A stretch of DNA of 64,000 nucleotides, from contig NC_064678.1 in assembly GCF_023278565.1 (NCBI RefSeq), forward strand, positions 1,922,001 to 1,986,000, given 5' to 3'. Every line of letters begins with the position of its first letter. Within the stretch, counting starts at the first letter, position 1. Below are positions 45,854 to 58,770 of this stretch, piece after piece. Under the pieces are notes generated by a model. It did no database searches. It saw only the letters and a list, made by a program, of their open reading frames with translations, and was not told the origin of the DNA. The DNA comes from Colletotrichum lupini (lineage: Eukaryota > Ascomycota > Sordariomycetes > Glomerellales > Glomerellaceae). Made by a program: the position numbers and the translations under genes.

Positions 45854-48800
45854 TTATTATATATAATAAATTCGCTTTTACTTATACTCTTATGAACTAG
45901 GATAATAATATACCCTAGTTATAAAGTAAGGTTATCGTTATTTATAAATAACTTATTAATAAAAATATAGAGCTTATTAATTACTAAGTTAATTAGGTAG
46001 TAAACGAGGCCTCGATTAAAATTTACTTATTATTACTTAAGCTGCTTATTAAGTATTTTAACGTTTTACTTAGTTAGATTTATAGCCTATACTATTTTAG
46101 TATAATTAAAAGTCGTTTTAAATTAATATATATTTATAATATATACCCCTTATATAAGCTTAGCTTTATATTATTTTTTAACGTTAGTTACGTTTTAATT
46201 AATAAGGTTAATTTTCTTACTCTACCCCTTTTATTAAAAAATAATAGTTTCCTTTTTAATTATAAGAATTCCGTTATTAAATACTAGGGGGGCGTTTATT
46301 ATAAAGACCTTTTTTAGTTTTATTATAAAGCCCGCTTTCTAAAGCTCTTTATCCTCTTTTTTTATAAAGTTAATATTAAATAAGCTTAATATATTATTAG
46401 TTTATATTTTAATAATTCTAAATTAGTTACTTTCGTATTTAAAAACTAATAAGCACGGGTCGTATATAAATATAATTATTAATAATTAATTAATATAAAA
46501 ATCGTAGTATATAGCTTATTAATAAGTACCCGATTTTACGAGCCTATATAGTAGCTTAAATACTTTAATAATCGTACTTTCTAAGTACTTATTAACTATT
46601 TTTTTTAATAAATAAGCTAGGATTCTTTTTATAAGCCCTATAGCTAATTAAATATAAGCCTAGGTAATATTATAGCTCTAAATTTTATATCCCTTTTTCT
46701 ATAATAATATTATTAGTATTATTATTAACCGTTAGTTATAGCGCTATATTATAAGTAATTATATAAGTAGCGTTACTTTTTTAATATTATTATACCCCTA
46801 AATTATATACTTAGACTTCTCGTATAGTTAGGGTATTCCTTTTTCTTTAATTTTACGTACTATTCGTAATTTAAATATATAAAAGTTTATATACTTTTTT
46901 AAATCGTAGAGGATAAATTAATAAACCCCTCGATTATAAAGAGTATTTACTTTAATAAGATCTAATCCTTTATATAGCTTTTTGATAATTATAATTACGC
47001 TTTTTTTACGTAATTAAATTACTAATTTAAAATCGGCTTTCTTTTTTATTATATAAAAAGTACTAATTACCTCGTTATTAATAATAAATTACTACGTTAG
47101 GACTTATTATCGTAGTTTTTTATAACGTCTCGCTAGTAATATTAGTACTTTTTTAATAATTTCTTTTTTTTTATTAGCACTATTATAATAATCTTATTAA
47201 GGATAATGTTTTATATTTTTATTACGGGTTATATAGTTTCCCTTAGTTTTTCTTTGTTTTATAAATTAGAAATTACCTCGTTAAGATCTATATAATATAA
47301 TATAATTACTATAATTAATACCTCGAGGGGCTAGTTACGATCTTTTATAACTATATAAGAGCGCTTATTAATAAAAATTAATTTATATAGCCCGGCCTAT
47401 TATTAAATAATTTCGTACTATACTCGTATATCTAAATTTAATAATATATCTAAATTAACCTTTATATTAAGCTTATTACGTATAGTAATTACTTTATTAA
47501 CTTACTTTTTTATACTTATTTCGTATAGTACTTATATTACTTTTTTAATTACTTAGGCTCGCTAGTTTATATTTAATAATAATAATAAGGCTAAGGTCGT
47601 TTTTAAATATATTTTAAATATTAATAATATTAGTATAAGCCCGTTAGGCCTTATAATATTATTATAGTATTTTAGTACTATTTAGAAGTATTCGTTATTA
47701 ATAAAATCTAAATTTTCTTTTTTAATAATTCTAAACGCCCTTTTTAATTACTATACTCTTTTTACCTTTTTAATACTATAATATACTTTAATAATATAAT
47801 AAATTTAGGATATAGCTAGCAATAGGACGCTAATAACTTAATAACTAATATATAGATCGTATTATAAAAGAACTTTTTAAAAAATAAAGCTTTTATAAAG
47901 GACTTAATAAGTTTTAGTTTTATAATATACTTATACTTATATTATAGCCTCGCTAATTAAGTATTTATAGCTTAATTTTTTTATAATTCTAAAGCTTTTA
48001 TTTTTATAAAATAATTAGTATAAGTAATAATAAATTATAAAAACGAACGGAACGTTAATAAAATAATACCTAGCTATTAATAAAGAGCTATTAGTACTAA
48101 TAAGTTATAATTATTTAGAATTAATTACTTAACCCTATTCTATTTAGGAGAACGAGCCTATTATAGGGTAAGTCCTACCCGAATACTAGCGTTTATTAAA
48201 GAGCTAAATTGAAAAAATAATTAAGGTAAATTACCCTTACGGACTAATTACTTTATTAATACCCCGAGGACCTTATTTATTATAAACGGGGCGTTTATTA
48301 ATAACTAATGATTAAATATATAAAGTTAAAGTATATATAAAGGCGTAAATAGTATTAAAATAGCTAGTTTAGTAAACCCTATAAACTTAATAATAACCTA
48401 TTTTTATAAAATAATAGAAATAATAATTAAATATCGAAATTAAGAACGGCGTTAATATAAGGAGCTTATTTAATAGCTTACTAAGTAGTTAATAACGCGT
48501 TTAAGTTAATAAAAATATAAAAAGCCTCTTTTTTATAATTATAAACCGATTAGAAAAGAGTTTACGAGTACTTAAGTAATAAACTAAATTATTATTATAG
48601 AAGTAAGTAATAAGCTTTATATAAAAAGTATTATAAAATAGTATATTAAATAAGTTTTATTCAAAATATCCTTATTATTATAAACGTAATAGCGTAATTA
48701 TAAAAAGAGCTTTTAAGATCCCTTTTTTTAAAATAACTTCTTAGCGTTTATTTATTAATAATACGTAAATCCTAAGACTTAAGAATAGGAATATTATAAA

Positions 48801-49001
48801 GAGCTAAGGATAAAGAGGTTAAAAGAGGGCTAGACCCCTATTTAGTTCCTTACTAAGTAATTAGTAATTTATTATAATTTAAATATAGAAAATATAAAGA
48901 ATTCGAAAGTAGAGGTATATTAGTTCTTTTTTAAATTACTATTTTAGTTATAAGACTATTTAATTTATTATAAGGTTTTAATTAAGAGAGTATATAATAT
49001 A

Positions 49002-50040
49002 TAGTAGTTTTTTTTTTTAGCTTTATAAGCGCAAAAGATCGACCTTAATAGGATTACGCTTTTAAAAGAAATTATATAATATAATATACTTTTTAACTAT
49101 ATAATATATATAATATATTCTAAGTACGCGCTTAATATAATATAATAATTTTAATACGAAAACCGCTATATAATTTGGGATAGGTAAGCTACTTTTTACG
49201 TAGTAGCGCCGGTTAAAAAGGTTAATAGTAGAGGTTAGTTATAATAATTAATTATAATAGTTAGTTATAATAATTAAAAGCGGCCCTTAATTATAGAGGT
49301 TCTAAACTTTAATAGTAACGTAGAGGTTTTTTAAAAAAGGGCTAAATAGGCTAATATATATTACTCTTTATATTAGAGCTCGTAAAGATTTTTTTTATCT
49401 TTATCGCTTCTAATATCGCCTAAAGCCCTATTTAAACTAAATAAATTTACTAAATAAATCTACTAAATAAACTTATTAACTTATAAACTATTACTCTATT
49501 CTTAGTATATAGTTAATAATTAGTAGGCTAAAGATACTTATTAATAAGTTTACCCCTCTCGGGCTAAGTACCCTTAGTTAGTTTAATACTATAGCTATTA
49601 TAACTAATATAAGTACGCCCGAGGATTAGCAAAGTACTTTTTAATAATACGGAATTTAGCTAAGTAATAGTACGAATACCGTAAATAGCCGGGCTAATAT
49701 AAATATTAAAATCCGGTATATTAATATTAGTTTAAAAATTATATTTTATAAAGCTAAAAATCTTTTTAATATAAGTTATATTATAAATATAAAGGAATAT
49801 ATAAGGGGCCCCCTAACCCTTAATAAGAAGGAGTATATAATATAAGATCTAGCTATTTATATGGGCTAGTATTAAGAGGTTTTATATATATTAAAATAAG
49901 TATAGCTCGCCCTCTAAACGGCTAGAAGCGGGGGAAGGTTAGGAGTTTTAATTAGTAATTAAGTATAGAGCGTAATATACTTAGTTTTCTTTAATACGTA
50001 ATATATAATACGGCCCTAGCGGATTGCTCCGTCGGGGGGG
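49002..50040 (-). mobile_element. Non-coding retroposon copy A
   Basis: A 1039-bp element flanked by a 15-bp perfect duplication AGAGTATATAATATA (48,987-49,001 and 50,041-50,055). On the minus strand it begins with a C-run and CGACGGAGCAATCCG and ends in an A-run followed by CTACTA. No protein frame is recognisable. Long target duplications and an A-rich 3' end point to target-primed reverse transcription, not LTR integration. Confidence 0.75.
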
Positions 50041-51099
50041 AGAGTATATAATATAATTTATAAGGTTAATTAATTGTAATTATTAAATTAGTAAAAGGGT
50101 AGCGACTAGTTATAAAAAGATAGTAAAAAGAGGCTATATTTATTATTAAAATAACTATATTAAATATCCCCTTTTTATACAGAAAAGAGTAGGGAGAGCT
50201 TTAAAGGGCTAGGCTTTAGGGACTTATTAAAAGTAATATTATAAAAGCTATATAATAAGAGTATTCGTACTAAGCTATTATAAAAGCGTCGTAGTAATAA
50301 TATTAAGTACTTTACGTATAATAAAATAGGTTATATATTTAATAAATATTAAAAGAATAAGTTAGGAAGTAGGGGTAATAATAAGCTAACGTATTTCTAA
50401 TTAAAACTAACGTTAATAACTATCTAACGGGTTATTATTAAGTTAAGAATTATAGAAGTTAACTCGTTAGAAAACGAGTAAGCGTAAGTAATATACTTAA
50501 TATATTTATATTAAATATTAAAAGGGTATTAATAAAAATAATTATAAAGGGTAAAGTAATAGTTTTATAAAGTATTATTAAAAAGTTAATAAAAATTAAT
50601 ATAGATATATACTCTAAAATAAATATTATTAATACTAAGCTTATAACTTACTTAAGGTTAACCTTAGTTATTATTATAGCTCCCTTATTAAGGGACTTTT
50701 AAAATAAAGCCGTAAGCTAAGAAAAAGCCTATTAATTAACACTCTTTTTTATTAATTACTATAAGTAGCTAAAAAAGATTTAGTAACTATTTACTATAAT
50801 TAATAAGAATAAGAAAATAATAAACCTCTTATTATTATAACTATTAATAAGCTAAGAAGGTATTCGTATTAATATAATAACGAATATATAGTTATATAAG
50901 CCTATTTTAGTTACTAAACTAAAAGTAATAGCTCGTAATATTATTAAAAACCGTAAGAGGGCGTACGTATTATATATTATTATTATAAAAAGTATTATAA
51001 GGGTAATAGAGACTAAACTATAAGGGGGTTTATTACTAGAACTTTAATTAAAAATAGAAACGTTTAACGAGTAGTTAGTAAAAGGACCGTAGTTATATA

Positions 51100-52219
51100 T
51101 AATAGTTTTTTTTCTAGCTTTATAAACGCAAAAGATCGACCTAAACGGGATTACGCTTTTAAAAGAAATTATATAATACGGTATACTTTTTAACTATATA
51201 ATATACGTAATATACCCTAAGTACGCGCTTAATATAATATAATAATTTTAATACGAAAACCGTTATATAATTTAGGATAAGTAAGCTATTTTACGTAGTA
51301 GCGCTAGTTAAAAAGGTTAATAATAGAGGTCGGCCGTAATAATTAGCCGTAATAATTAGCCGCAATAATTAGCCGCAATAGTTAGAGGCTACCCTTAACT
51401 ATAAAGGTTCTAAACTTTAATAATAACGTAGAGGTTTTTAGAAAAAGGGCTAAATAGGCTAATATTTACTACTTTTTTACTATACTAGAGCTTATAAAGA
51501 TTCTTTTTATCCTTATCGCTTCTAATATTACCTAAAGCTACTCTCTATTTAAACTAAATAAATTTACTAAATAAATCTACTAAATAAACTTATTAATATA
51601 TAAACTACTACTTAAATAGCTAGTTAGATAACTAGTTAAGAAGTTAGTTAGTTAAAATACTACTTTAATAAGAACTTACTTTACTCTTAGTATATAATTA
51701 GTAATTAATAAGTTAAAAATGCCCGTTAATAAGTTTACCCCTCTCGGGCTAAGTGCCCTCGGCTAGCTTAATACTATAATTATTATAACTAACGTAAATA
51801 TGCCTAAAGATTAGTAAAGTACTTTTTAATAATACGGAATTTAGCTAAGTAATAATATAAACGTCGTAAATAGCCGGGTTAATATGGATATTAAAATCCG
51901 GTATATTAACGCTAGCTTAGAAATTATATTTTATAAAACTAGAAATCCCTATGATATAAGCTATATTATAAATATAAAGGAATATATAAGGGGCCCCTTA
52001 ACCCTTAATAAAAAGGAGTATATAATATAGAATTTAGTTACTTATACGGGCTAGTACTAAGAGGTTTTATATATATTAAAGTAGGTATAGCTCGCCCTCT
52101 AAATAAGCGGGGAAAGGTTAGGAGTTTTAATTAATAATTAAGTATAGAGCGTAATATACTTAGTTTTCTTTAATACGTAATATATAGTACGGCCCTAGCA
52201 GATTACTTTATCGGGGGGA
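51100..52219 (-). mobile_element. Non-coding retroposon copy B
   Basis: A 1120-bp copy of the same family and orientation as copy A. It is flanked by the 16-bp duplication GGACCGTA(G/A)TTATATA (51,084-51,099 and 52,220-52,235), with one transition. The A-run is followed by CTATTA. Confidence 0.75.
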
Positions 52220-54449
52220 GGACCGTAATTATATAGTAAAGTAAAATACTTAATTAACTTAGTTCTAAGTACTAAACTATTATATAATCCTATTTATTTA
52301 TTAAGTAAAAAATAATTTAATAAGCTTTATACGTATATTACTAAGAACTTAGCGAACGGTCGTATTATACTTTTAATTAATAAGGCTAAGGTACTAATCC
52401 TCTTTATATTAAAAAAGAATAGTACGCTACGCTTTTATATAAACTACTATAGGCTAAATAAAGTAATTATAAAAAATTAATACTTATTATTACTTATTAA
52501 TAAGCTTTTAAAAAAGCTTTATAAAGCGAAATAGATTTTAAAAATAAATATTAAGGATACTTATTACTATATTTAAATTAAAAAAGAAAACTAATAGAAA
52601 AAAGCGTTCTAGAGCTAATACGGTTATTTTAAATATATTATTATACTTTTTAAGTTAACGAACGTACTTACGACGTTCTAAGTATATATTTACTAAGCGC
52701 TCGCTAACTTATTAAATACTTATTATATAGTATATATAAACAATTTAATAATTTATTTAATAATAAAGGAGTAGTATATAGAGGATATTAAAAAGGTCCT
52801 TTAATATTTATAGTTATATAGGCTTTTTATTAAATTATTAAAGTGCTCGTTTTATTAAAAGAGGTTAAGTTTTTAAGTTATATTATTATATTAAAAAGAA
52901 TCGAGATTAACTTATTATAAGTGCGAACGATTACTAATTAAAAGGCGTTAGAGTTCATTAAGGATATTTAAGTATTCTTAGGGTTCTATAACTTTTATTA
53001 AAAGTTTATTATTAAATACTTAGGTATTATTATATTAATAATAGTATTATTAAAAATAGAAAAGGGGTAAATAAAGGATTTTTAATAAATTAAAGGAGTA
53101 AGCGAGGTATTTAATTAGCTAAAAGTTGTTTTTATTTTAGTAACTATACTTATATATTAAAACTTATAACGTATTATATAAATAAAAACCGACGCTTTAG
53201 TTAAAGTTATTATAGTAATTTTATTATAATAGGCTAATAAAAAATAGTAACTTATTACTTATTAATCATAAAAGCTCTTAAATACGGAGTAATAATAAGT
53301 TATAGGTTAATAAAAACTACTTATTATAATAAAAGGGTTAGAGTATGAAGCTTACTATTTCTAGGGCCTTTTATAAAGGTTTATAGTTCTAATAAACTAT
53401 TAAGTACTTAAGGGAGTAATTAATATACTAGCGTAGGACTTTTAAGAAAAGCTTATAAAATAAGTATATAAACTATTAGTATTTAATTTTAATTTAGAAT
53501 ACTAATGAAAAAAAACGAACTTAGTAAACGGTCTATTTAAGAGGCTAGATTATATAGAGGGGAAAGTATTTTATAAAAACGTTCTCTTTATACTAATTTA
53601 AAAACTATATTTTATTAGCGAATTACTACTTAACGTCCGGTAAGGGATAATTAGTTTAAAAAGATAAAATAATATTATTAAAATATAGGTTTAAGTAGTT
53701 AAGGCCTTTTTTTATAATCCTAGCTAGATATTAGTTAGCTTTAAAAATAAGGAATCCTTTTTTTTATATTAATAGCGTATTATAGGGCATATTAATAAAA
53801 TAATAATAGTTATTATTATAACGACTTAAGGTAAAAAAATAAAAAAGTTATTAGTAAACGCTCGTTAATAGTTTAATAAGGATAAAGAGGAGTTAAATAG
53901 AGCTAGGGTTATTATATTAAAATAGTATATTTTATATCTTATTATAAAAGAGCTTATAAGAAATAAAATAGTATTTACTTCTCATTTTTTATTAAAAATT
54001 AAACAGCTTATTAGAGAATTATAAGCTAAAAACGAGTTTTATATATTATAATTAATAAGAATTCGCGCTATAGTTAGTAAGCTAAGAGTATATTTACTTA
54101 ATAAATAAGATATATTATTTTTTAAAACAAACTTATTATTTTTTAAGTAAAGTCTTTTTAAATAGAGATCTTTTATTAATATTACGATAATTATAAGGTA
54201 GGTTGTATAGGAGCTATAAAAACTCTTAAGCTAATTTAAAAAAAGTTTTATTAAAAAGATATTTAATAAGATTTTTAAAAATACGTTAAGAATTATAAAT
54301 ATTATTTAGGAGTTATAACCTTAAGATATAAGCCGTACGGGTAGTTATAGTTATTACTACTACCCTTATATTTATTTTAAAAAATATTTATAAATTTTAT
54401 TATAAGGCTATTATTAAGTACTCGTAATAATAATATAAAGTATAATAAT

Positions 54450-55603
54450 CCCCTTAATAAAGTAATCCGCCGGGGCCGTACTATATATTATATATTAAGG
54501 AAAACTAAGTATAATACGCTCTATACCTAACCACTAATTAAAATAGTTAACCGACTTAATTATTATTTCCTTTTTATTAATAGCTTTTAACTTTCTACCG
54601 CCCGCTTATAGGGCGAGCTTTACTTATTTTAATATATATAAAACCTCTTAATACTAGCCTATATAAATAGTTAGGTTTAGTATAATCTATTTTTTTATAT
54701 AAGTATTATTATTACCTAGGGGGTCCTATAAGAGCTATTTAAAGCGCTAACTTATTACTTTAACTTTATATACTTTTAGCCCGTTTATCGTAATTATTAT
54801 AACTAAGCCGGTATTAATATATCAAATTTTAATATTTATACCGGCCTAGCTATTTATAATATTCGTACTATTACTTAGCTAAATTCCGTATTATTAAAAA
54901 GTACTTTACTAATCCTCGGGTATACTTACGTTAGCTACGATAGTTATAGCGTTAAGCTAGCCGAGGGTACTTAGCCCGAGAGGGGTAGACTTATTAACGG
55001 GTATTTTTAAAGTTCTAACTTACTAATTACTAATTATATATTAAGAATAGAGTAGGTTCTCGTTAAGGTAGTAGTTTATATATTAATAGGTTTATTTAGT
55101 AAATTTATTTAATAAATCTATTTAGTAAATTTATTTAGTAGATTTATTTAGTAAATTTATTTAGTTTAAATAAAGAGTAGCTTTAAATAATATTAAAAGC
55201 GATAAAGATAGAAAAAATCTTTGCGAGCTCTAGTACGAAGAGTAATAAATATTAGCTTATTTAGCCCTTTTTTTAAAAACCTTTATATTATTATTAAAGT
55301 TTAGAACCTTTATAATTAAAGGCCGCCTCTAATTATTATAGCTAATTATTATAGCTAACTATTATAACTAACTTTTATTATTAACCTTTTTAACTAGCGC
55401 TACTACGTAAAGAGTAGCTTACCTATTTTAAATTAAATAGCGGTTTTTATATTAAAATTATTATATTATATTGAGCGCGTACTTAAGATATATTATACGT
55501 ATTATATAATTAAAAAGTATACTATATTATATAATTTTTTTTAAAAGCGTAATCCTATTAAGGTCGATCTTTTATACTTATAAAGCCGAGAAAAAAACTA
55601 CTA
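54450..55603 (+). mobile_element. Non-coding retroposon copy C
   Basis: A 1154-bp copy in the opposite orientation. It is flanked by the 16-bp perfect duplication TATAAAGTATAATAAT (54,434-54,449 and 55,604-55,619). It ends GAGAAAAAAACTACTA. It is longer than copy A partly because an internal tttatttagtaaa repeat (about 55,080-55,165) has more units. Confidence 0.78.
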
Positions 55604-56599
55604 TATAAAGTATAATAATATTTTAATTATTATTTATTATATAATAAAGTTTGCGAAGTTCTTATTTACTATTGAAATACTTAACGTAATATAAATAGTA
55701 AGTATTTTATATTAAGAAGTTAAATATAAGTTTAGTATATTAAAAAATATTATTATAAATAGAGATAAGCTTTTTATAAGCGTATTTTAAAAAGAGTTTA
55801 TTAAGAAATAGGTAATATATTACTAATTATTTACTACGTACTATTTATAAACGGATAGTTAAATAGAGCGGACTTATTAAATATTAAAAAAGTATTTAAA
55901 GATTTATATTAAGGGCTTACTAAATAAATAAGTAACGTAATTAAAAGAGGCCGAGTTTATATATAATAATAGTTAATACTTTATTATAAAAGTATTTTTA
56001 TATATAATATTATATAGTTATTACCCTAAGTACGTTAAATATATATTTAATTATAAGGTTATAGTTTAGGGGGTTTAGAAAAGGGTTTAGAAAATTAAAA
56101 AGATTAGGGCTTAAGTTACGTAAGTATAAGTATAAGCCTTTAAGAGCTAAGTAGCTTATTATAATAAAAAATATACCTTAAAAAAGTTTAATTATAAAAA
56201 AGTCGTTAGCTTATTAATAAAGAATATATAATTTAAAAATAATAAACTAGTGCCGAAATATATTAAAATAATAATAGCTAAAAGGGTAGGGAAATAAGCT
56301 TACTAAATATATTTATTAAAATAATATTAAAGAATATATAATATTTTTTTAGTTTCTTAGTTTAAGCTATAGGGAAATTACTAAATAGTTAGTAATTAGA
56401 TAGCGAATTTCTTAGAGTTAAAAAATAAGTAAGATATTTAAGAAGTTAAAAAAATCGTTATAATATAAAATAAGGGAGGAAATTTATAATATTTTATTAA
56501 ATAAGCTAAGTAGTTTACTAAATATAATATATAAGAGCTTATTAAGTATTTTAAAAAAGTAATAGAAGTAGTTAAAAAATTCGAACGTTATAAAAAAAG

Positions 56600-58251
56600 A
56601 GTATATATAAAATAGAATAATAAACGTTAAGTTCGTAGCGAAAGGTTATTAAAAATAAGTTAATTAATAATATTTTATAAAACCCTTTTTATTTAGCTTA
56701 GCGTAATTTTTAAAAAGAAGATATAATATTATAACCCTTAATAATACGTTATTAAAAGATTATTAAAATTTAGTTATATAAGGGGAGTAATTTACGTAAT
56801 ATTAATAATAATAGTAGCGGCTTTAGTATATATTTTTAAAGTTTAATAATTAGTAATAGTAATTTATTTAATAAGCGAGAAGCGGGGAGGCTTTATACGC
56901 ATATTTAGCTAATTACTTAGAATAAGGCTATTAATTTTATTAATATTATAATAAATAAGAGGGAGGCGATTGAAGTTATATAAAGTATTATACGTATTAA
57001 TAATAGCGGTTTATAAAGCGTTCGCTACTTAGTTATTATTAAAAACTATAATAAGAAGTATAATAAGAGCCATAATAAGAAGTATAATAAGAGCTATAAT
57101 AAGAAGTATAATAGGAGTTATAATAAGAAGTATAACGGGAGCTATAATAAAAAGCAGAGTAAAAAATAAAATAAGGAGTATAATATTATTATTATTAATA
57201 ATAAGTTAAGGACGGGGGATGTTATTTAAGGTAACGCTCTTATAATCCTAATTAAACTAAGGGACCTTAGTAATATTAATATTCGTAAAGAACTTATTAA
57301 TATTAAATTACTTATTACGATCCGTAGTTTTAATTTTAATATAAATAATAACTTTATTAAGCTATTATAAAGCCTTTATTTAAAATAAAAAGAGCGTAAT
57401 ATTAATTTTATTAAAATTTAAAATAATATAACTAAGGGCTAGGGTACTTTTATTTATATTAAAAAGAGTATTATAAGTAGGGGTTAGTAAGTTATTAATA
57501 TTAAAGTAGCAGCGCTTATTATAATATTAAAAAAGAGAATTTTTTAAGTTATTACTAAGCTTTTTAAATTTGGTATTTTTATACTAAAACTTATTAAATT
57601 TAAACTTAAAGTTATCCCGCTCGTTATTATTATTAAGAATATAGTTAATAATAAAAGTACGCTTTTTAATAAGAATCCGAGTCTCGGGATTATAAAAAAT
57701 AGGGGTAGTACTATATATAATAATAATATAAATAAGTACCTTATTTATTAAGAACTTAGTAATACGTTTATAAAAAGTAAAAAAAGTAAGAAACTCTTAA
57801 ATATATATAATAATAACGCCCTAGGGAGTCTTTTTATAGTACTAAGTTAGAGTATTAAGGTTATTTTATAAAGCGGTCGTATAGCTATTATTATAAAAAT
57901 AAGCTAACTAGAGGTAACTAAAATAAAAAATAATCTTAGCCTTATTATTAATATTAAAAATACTAGCTTAAAAAAAGAAATCTAAATTAATAAAAAGAAA
58001 ATTTACTAAATAATTACTAACGACTTATTATAATTAAGATTAATAAGTTTAAATATTTATAGTTAGTAACGAGCTTTTAAAAAGTAGTTTATTTAAAATA
58101 AACCTTTTTTTATTATTACTTATTAACGGGTTAGTAATATAAATAGCGACCTTTTTTTATATATTAGTAATATAGTTAAAAATATAAAGAACGCAGCCGC
58201 GCTTATAGGAGTTAAAGCTATTTTATTCTTTAGTATCATAAAACTTTATAA
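56600..58251. other. AT-rich RIP-type DNA, element not identified
   Basis: Stop-filled on both strands, with no motif I can place. It may hold the 3' end of the gypsy element and part of another element. It contains a 24-bp tandem repeat. Confidence 0.4.
57045..57157 (+). repeat. 24-bp tandem repeat
   Basis: About five units of agctataataagaagtataataag with small changes. In one frame they would read as SYNKKYNK-type units, so it may be a relic of a coding repeat. Confidence 0.75.
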
Positions 58252-58544
58252 CCCCCCGACGGAGTAATTTACTAGGGCCGTACTATATATTACGTATTAA
58301 GAAAAACTAAGTATAATGCGCTCTATACCTAATTACTAACTAAAATAGTTAACTAACTCGACTATTATTTCCTTTTTATTAATAGCTCTTAACTTTTTAT
58401 TACGTAATTCTAACTACTTATAGGGTAAGCTTTACTTACTTTAATATATATAAAACCTCTTATTACTAGCCTACGTAAGTAGCTAGGTTTAGTATAATCT
58501 ATTTTTTTATATAAGTATTATTATTACCCAAGGGGTCTTATAAG
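58252..58544 (+). mobile_element. Retroposon copy D, 5' part only
   Basis: The first 293 bases match copy C (C-run, CGACGGAG, then the shared interior). The match is cut exactly where the gypsy LTR at 58,545 begins, so the gypsy element landed in this copy. Confidence 0.75.
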
Positions 58545-58770
58545 TGTTATAAAAGGGAACTCGAGGCAGGTCGGAACGCTGCTATATTGACCTAATAAAC
58601 TAAAGACTTAACGTAAAGAGGGAAAAAATAGAATAGTAAGTAGAAGCTAGCGGGCTGGCCTTTTAGGCCTAGCGGTCTAGCTCGTTACGTAACTACTAAG
58701 AGCTTAGCCTCGCAGCCTAAGGCTAAGCTATAGGGCCCACAGGGCCCTAATACCTACTACTATAATATTA
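58545..58770 (-). repeat. 3' LTR of the second gypsy element
   Basis: On the plus strand it runs from TGTTAT to ATATTA and is followed by a run of eight C then TTT. On the minus strand that is a purine tract AAAGGGGGGGG just before the LTR, the expected polypurine tract. Confidence 0.8.

Larger units (their letters stand above)
41049..47797 (-). mobile_element. 3' half of a second copia copy, inverted, with later insertions
   Basis: This is the reverse complement of the right half of the first copia element. It starts with an inverted LTR (41,049-41,253) and stays alignable to about 47,797, which corresponds to about 35,716 in the first copy. The match then stops abruptly, so the 5' half is missing. 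It is interrupted at 41,542-44,973 by a DNA transposon and at about 45,215-45,853 by a small insert. By eye it has lost more CG than the first copy, so it is probably older or was mutated more times. Confidence 0.8.
47798..56600 (+). mobile_element. RIP-mutated Ty3/gypsy retrotransposon with chromodomain (host of nested inserts)
   Basis: The borders are approximate. Plus-strand translation gives, in the correct gypsy order: a Gag zinc-knuckle relic near 50,305-50,352 (Cys replaced by Tyr); reverse transcriptase near 52,400-52,680 with LRFYINYYRLNKV; integrase near 55,790-56,040 with TDS, IERT and AEFIYNNS; and a chromodomain relic near 56,442-56,570 with YFIKW. The reading is broken by many stops from RIP. 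Three retroposon copies (49,002, 51,100 and 54,450) interrupt it, and the element continues across each. I could not define its LTRs. Confidence 0.75.

Noticed and set aside
49002..55603. Copies A, B and C as LTRs of one gypsy element
   Set aside because: Each has its own 15-16 bp target duplication, the orientations differ, and the host element continues across each copy.
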